Positions 15,216-17,712 of a stretch of DNA of 17,712 nucleotides are shown in pieces. Every line of letters starts with the position of its first letter. Within the stretch, counting starts at the first letter, position 1. Source of the stretch: Ruminococcus sp. UBA3280. GTDB lineage: Bacteria; Bacillota; Clostridia; Oscillospirales; Ruminococcaceae. The position numbers and the translations under genes are program-made. The stretch spans positions 42,323 through 60,034 of the forward strand of contig DETU01000113.1 of assembly GCA_002362175.1 (NCBI GenBank), written 5' to 3'. The notes under the pieces are model-generated. The model did no database searches. It had not been told where the DNA came from and was given only the letters and a program-made list of their open reading frames with translations.

Positions 15216-15330
15216 ACAGTCCGAACAGCAGGGTAGGACTGCGGGGGGGATAAGGGGGGGCATCGGAGGCTGCAAACGAAGATTGCAATATATTATACGT
15301 AATATATTTGTTATCTATCTTATTACAAAA
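15216..15330 (+). other. Structured, G-rich 5' leader (candidate regulatory RNA)
   Basis: This ~115-nt stretch holds, in order: a hairpin CAGTCC (15218-15223) with GGACTG (15236-15241); two G7 runs (15243-15249 and 15254-15260) separated by ATAA; a hairpin TGCAA (15271-15275) with TTGCA (15283-15287); and AATATATTA (15287-15295) with TAATATATT (15300-15308) around a TACG loop. The two G7 runs together can supply four G3 tracts, enough for an intramolecular G-quadruplex. No U-tract follows any hairpin. I do not recognise a named riboswitch class. Confidence 0.45.
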
Positions 15331-15341
15331 GAGGTGAACTT

Positions 15342-15629
15342 ATGAAAAAACTCAATAAAACAAAGATAGACGCTATACTTGAAACTATCAGTGATATATG
15401 CATCTTTCTCAATGAAACGTGCAAATTACACGATTTGAAAGTATATCCAGACAGAACAACAGATATTACATACTTTACGGAAAATTACTATATCACAATA
15501 AAAACAGATGCCAATAATTATCCTTATTCCGTTAAAGTACACCTGACGAAACAAGCGACTGTTTCAGGAGTACAGGCAGAAAAGGAAGTTATAGCCTCCC
15601 CCGTGCCGTTTGATAAAATCCCGTTTTAA
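15342..15629 (+). CDS. Small unknown protein, 95 residues
   Basis: GAGGTG (15331-15336) lies 5 nt before the ATG. The N-terminal third is helical and begins with a basic MKKLNKTK, followed by IDAILETISDICIFLNETC. The middle looks like two or three beta strands (ITYFTENYYITIKTD and YPYSVKVHLTKQA). The C terminus ends PVPFDKIPF. There is no signal peptide or membrane segment. I do not recognise the family. The D-x-I-P-F end loosely resembles the tip of single-stranded DNA-binding proteins (DDIPF), but the acidic stretch that normally precedes it is missing. It is divergent from the XRE regulator, has its own promoter with operator-like palindromes, and has a long, structured leader. Confidence 0.75.
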   Translation: MKKLNKTKIDAILETISDICIFLNETCKLHDLKVYPDRTTDITYFTENYYITIKTDANNYPYSVKVHLTKQATVSGVQAEKEVIASPVPFDKIPF

Positions 15630-15642
15630 GAATCATATTTAC

Positions 15643-15674
15643 AAAAAAGCCGTACCCCCGAAAGAGTACAGCTT
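15643..15674 (-). terminator. Terminator of rplJ-rplL
   Basis: On the minus strand, AAGCTGTAC (15674-15666) and GTACGGCTT (15655-15647) form a 9-bp stem with one G-U pair and a 10-nt loop, followed by six U (15648-15643). It lies 21 nt after the rplL stop. It separates rplL from the convergent 95-residue gene and shows that no rpoB follows here. Confidence 0.88.
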
Positions 15675-15694
15675 CATGTTTATCAGTAATAGAA

Positions 15695-16063
15695 TTACTT
15701 GATTTCGATTGTAGCGCCAGCCTCTTCAAACTTAGCCTTGATTTCGTTAGCTTCTGCTTCTGAAACGCCTTCCTTGAGAGCCTTAGGAGCAGCCTCAACA
15801 ACAGCCTTAGCTTCCTTAAGACCGAGACCGAGAACTTCCTTAGCAACCTTGATAACAGCCATCTTAGCGTCACCGAATGATGTAAGAACAACATCAAATT
15901 CTGTCTTAGCAGCAGCAGCGTTTCCGCCGTCAGCAGCAGGAGCAGCAGCAACCATTGCTGTTACGCCGAATTCCTCCTGAATTGCGTCAACGAGTTCTGC
16001 AAGTTCAAGAACGGAAAGTGTCTTAATATCTTCAACAAATTTAGTAATCTTCTCTGAAGCCAT
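15695..16063 (-). CDS. rplL: 50S ribosomal protein L7/L12
   Basis: This 122-residue protein is the ribosomal stalk protein that recruits translation factors. The N-terminal dimerisation domain (SEKITKFVEDIKTLSVLELAELVDAIQEEFGV, about 3-35) is followed by an Ala-rich flexible hinge (about 37-54). The C-terminal factor-binding domain (about 55-122) includes EFDVVLTSFGDAKMAVIKVAKEVLGLGLKEAKAVVEAAPK in outline and ends ATIEIK. Length and layout are normal. AAAGGAG lies 9 nt before the ATG. It follows rplJ by 78 nt in the same operon, the usual order. Confidence 0.98.
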   Translation of the reverse strand: MASEKITKFVEDIKTLSVLELAELVDAIQEEFGVTAMVAAAPAADGGNAAAAKTEFDVVLTSFGDAKMAVIKVAKEVLGLGLKEAKAVVEAAPKALKEGVSEAEANEIKAKFEEAGATIEIK

Positions 16064-16096
16064 GATAATAATCTCCTTTTATAATAATTTTGTTAT

Positions 16097-16112
16097 GCCG
16101 TAAGTATACGGC
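16097..16112 (-). other. Intercistronic hairpin between rplJ and rplL
   Basis: GCCGTA (16097-16102) and TACGGC (16107-16112) form a perfect 6-bp stem with a 4-nt loop in the rplJ-rplL gap. No U-tract follows on the minus strand, so it is not a terminator. It may affect processing or the higher output needed for L7/L12; this role is inferred. Confidence 0.6.
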
Positions 16113-16141
16113 TGAAATAATGCCGAACGACAAAAAGCTGA

Positions 16142-16657
16142 TTATGCAGCTTCTTCTTCGGACTTCTTTTCCTTGACTGCATCGAGAATAGCAGCAAGTT
16201 TCTGCATAGGACCCTGAAGTGAGCCAACGAGCTGAGCAAGGAGTACGTCCTTTGACGGAATCTTTGAGAGAGCAGTAACGCCTGCCTGGTCATAAACTTC
16301 GCCTTCAACGTAACCGGCTTTAAGATTGAATCTTTCCTCGCCTGCCTTATCAGCGAACTTTCCGAGGATTCTTGCAGGTGCAGTCTGGTCGTCATTTGAA
16401 AGAGCGATAGCAGTTGTACCGTTAAGAGCCTCCTCAAAACCTTCGATACCGCAGTTTTTGAAAGCACGGAGAAGGAGTGTGTTCTTTTCAACGAAATAAT
16501 TTACGTTAGCTTCACGGAGTTCCTTTCTGAGCTTTGTATCTTCTTCAACAGTGATACCCTTGTAGTCAACGAGAACACCTGAAACAGAGTTCTTGATGAG
16601 GTCTGTAAGCTGTTCTACCTTAGCCTTCTTGGCTTCGAGTACAGAATTGCTTGGCAT
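16142..16657 (-). CDS. rplJ: 50S ribosomal protein L10
   Basis: The 171-residue L10 protein forms the base of the ribosomal stalk and binds L7/L12 dimers through its C-terminal helix. The N-terminal domain shows SVLEAKKAKVEQLTDLIKNS, VLVDYKGITVEEDTKLRKELREANVNYFVEKNTLL and LNGTTAIALSNDDQTAPARIL, all typical of the family. The C-terminal helix (LVGSLQGPMQKLAAILDAVKEKK, about 143-165) ends in an acidic tail. GGAGGTGA (16665-16672) lies 7 nt before the ATG. Upstream are an L10 leader, an attenuator and a consensus promoter, so the operon probably responds to free L10 or the L10-L12 complex. rplK and rplA are not upstream. Confidence 0.98.
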   Translation of the reverse strand: MPSNSVLEAKKAKVEQLTDLIKNSVSGVLVDYKGITVEEDTKLRKELREANVNYFVEKNTLLLRAFKNCGIEGFEEALNGTTAIALSNDDQTAPARILGKFADKAGEERFNLKAGYVEGEVYDQAGVTALSKIPSKDVLLAQLVGSLQGPMQKLAAILDAVKEKKSEEEAA

Positions 16658-16672
16658 TTTGTATTCACCTCC

Positions 16673-16845
16673 GAATAAAATATATAATCGTATTCAGCGG
16701 ATATAAAAATGTCCCTGACCGACAGCGGACAAGGACAATGATAATTTTCATATAAAAATCATTAGCATTTCCTCGGCGGGACTTATGGTATAATAAAACC
16801 TGCCAGCTGTCTTAAGAATACGATATGTACTGTATAAATCACAGC
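16673..16845 (-). promoter_or_regulatory. L10 (rplJ) autoregulatory leader RNA
   Basis: The ~170-nt leader carries the recognisable L10-leader core, read on the minus strand as GACAGCTGGCAGG (about 16810-16798) followed by CCGCCGAGGAAATGC (about 16780-16766). A 7-nt perfect complement, CGTATTC (16822-16816) with GAATACG (16695-16689), could close a domain that includes the attenuator. In other Firmicutes this leader binds L10(L12)4 and shuts down its own operon. Boundaries are approximate. Confidence 0.78.
16705..16737 (-). terminator. Attenuator hairpin in rplJ leader
   Basis: On the minus strand, TGTCCTTG (16737-16730) pairs with the CAGGGACA side (16717-16710), with one G-U pair. After a one-base mismatch, CCG (16728-16726) and CGG (16721-16719) close the loop. 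A U-rich run (16709-16705) follows. Its place between the L10 core and the rplJ ribosome site fits a transcription attenuator. Confidence 0.78.
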
Positions 16846-16851
16846 TTTATT

Positions 16852-16880
16852 ATTATATCACAAAAAAATATATTTGTCAA
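16852..16880 (-). promoter_or_regulatory. Consensus promoter of rplJ-rplL
   Basis: On the minus strand, TTGACA (16875-16880) and TATAAT (16852-16857) are exactly 17 bp apart. The -35 box is 20 bp beyond the end of the LRR-dockerin gene at 16901, and no terminator hairpin separates them. Confidence 0.9.
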
Positions 16881-16900
16881 GTGTTTTCGGAAATTTTTTA

Positions 16901-17607
16901 TTATTTTTCTAAATTCTTTTCAAGGTATTCAGGGAATGAATCAGGTTCTCCGTCTCCTTCATAGGCTGAAACATATGCATAATAACTAATAATAAGAGTA
17001 GCATCTACTGAATCTATAAAGCCGTCGCTGTTCACGTCACCGAGAAGCTGAGTAGGTGTGGTAACGGGTGGTGTTGTGGTAGGGGGACTGATGCAGTGCC
17101 AATTGATGAAAATTTATTATTGTATTTTTCGGCATATTTCTGTGCGGTAGAATTTTCGTAGCCATATATGGTAACGTTTGTATCTTCATCATTACTGATT
17201 ACATTACTGTTTGTAATAATACGACCATTAATTTCACAATTTGGATTCAGAAAAGTAACAGATTTAAGGTCATTGCAATCACTAAAAACATATTCTCCTA
17301 TACTTGTTACACTTTCGGGAATTGTAACAGATGTAATGCCGTCGCAATCATTAAAAGCATAACTGCCTATACTTGTAACGGGCAACCCCTCTATTTCAGA
17401 GGGAATAACAACATCTCTGACACTTTTATCAAAGCCTTTTATTGTAATTTCGCCATATTCTATTGCATATCTGAAGGCCTCATATGTTTCAGCACTTGCT
17501 GTAACAGGTGCGGTAACGGATATATTTTCTCTGCCGATAGCTATACCTCCCGAAAATGCAAGAGAAAATGCGAGTATTCCAGCCACCGTTTTAATGTGTT
17601 TTTTCAT
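16901..17607 (-). CDS. Secreted LRR-dockerin protein, dockerin out of frame by -1
   Basis: I choose ATG 17607, with AAGG about 8 nt upstream; an ATG at 17622 has no ribosome site. The protein has a signal peptide (MKKHIKTVAGILAFSLAFSG..., cleavage likely after TASA near 39). BspA-like LRR_5 repeats follow (about 60-120: VVIPSEIEGLPVTSIGSYAF, VTIPESVTSIGEYVFSDC). The usual LRR cap-like end IYGYENSTAQKYAEKYNNKFSSIG lies at 147-170. In the annotated frame it then ends after 21 unrelated residues (VPLPQHHPLPHLLSFSVT) with a stop at 17032. In the -1 frame from the C5 run (plus-strand G5 at 17082-17086) it continues PPTTTPPVTTPTQ, a Pro/Thr linker, then D191-x-N193-x-D195-G...D202 and ends at 16901, giving 235 residues. 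Only one dockerin loop is present. The break may be a mutation, phase variation or a sequencing error. Confidence 0.8.
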
Positions 17608-17637
17608 AAGAATTGCCTTCATATTTATTATAAAATT

Positions 17638-17666
17638 ATTATAATACGGATTTTGTTATATGTCAA
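17638..17666 (-). promoter_or_regulatory. Consensus promoter of LRR-dockerin gene
   Basis: On the minus strand, TTGACA (17661-17666) and TATAAT (17638-17643) are exactly 17 bp apart, about 30 bp upstream of the ATG at 17607. A strong promoter on a frameshifted gene argues that the locus is still in use. Bases 17667-17712 show nothing further. Confidence 0.88.
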
Positions 17667-17712
17667 TAATCCAGAATACAAAATATATACTGGTATGTTA
17701 AAAAAATATCAC

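Noticed and set aside
15251..15341. The AATATATTA/TAATATATT hairpin as a terminator
   Set aside because: The stem is all A-T and no U-tract follows; transcription must continue to the gene at 15342.
15699..15980. An Ala/Ser-rich reading frame opposite rplL
   Set aside because: It is a shadow of the Ala-rich rplL codons, with no ribosome site or family match.

Overview
The window looks like chromosome from a low-GC, Gram-positive gut or rumen Clostridia of the Ruminococcus type. The evidence is: (i) three secreted proteins with type I dockerin repeats, one of them also carrying BspA-like leucine-rich repeats; (ii) AGGAGG-type ribosome binding sites before nearly every gene; (iii) a T-box leader on leuA and an L10-type leader on rplJ; (iv) several promoters that match TTGACA-17-TATAAT exactly. 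No tRNA, rRNA, CRISPR array, transposase or phage gene was seen.

Layout. 1-1700: a zinc-ribbon membrane protein with its own promoter and a hairpin terminator. 1703-2763: a YitT/DUF2179 membrane protein on the minus strand, divergent from the next operon. 2764-8471: a tight four-gene plus-strand operon with an ABC-2 permease, an ABC ATPase with a Wzt-like C-terminal glycan-binding domain, a coiled-coil FkbM methyltransferase and a double GT4 glycosyltransferase. It reads as a compact system that builds, possibly methyl-caps, and exports a cell-surface glycan. 8475-10414: minus-strand housekeeping genes (DEDDh exonuclease, YkgJ-type cysteine cluster protein, Nudix hydrolase).

10597-12144: a plus-strand pair of secreted dockerin proteins. 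The first is broken, or conditionally decoded, at an A6 run that is followed immediately by a perfect 14-bp inverted repeat. The second consists only of two tandem dockerins. 12153-14161: leuA under a T-box (probably leucine specifier CUC). 14183-15629: an XRE-type regulator with an AIM24-family protein on the minus strand, divergent from a small unknown gene. The gap between them holds clustered palindromes, a G7-ATAA-G7 tract and several hairpins. 15643-16880: rplJ-rplL with an L10 leader and attenuator, not flanked here by rplKA or rpoBC. 16901-17666: a secreted LRR-dockerin protein whose dockerin is out of frame at a C5 run.

The most notable points are the two dockerin genes that each need a -1 shift at a homopolymer, the hairpin at the first of these, the WbdD/Wzt-like logic of the glycan operon, and the structured, G-rich leader of the unknown 95-residue gene. 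All functions are read from sequence motifs alone.
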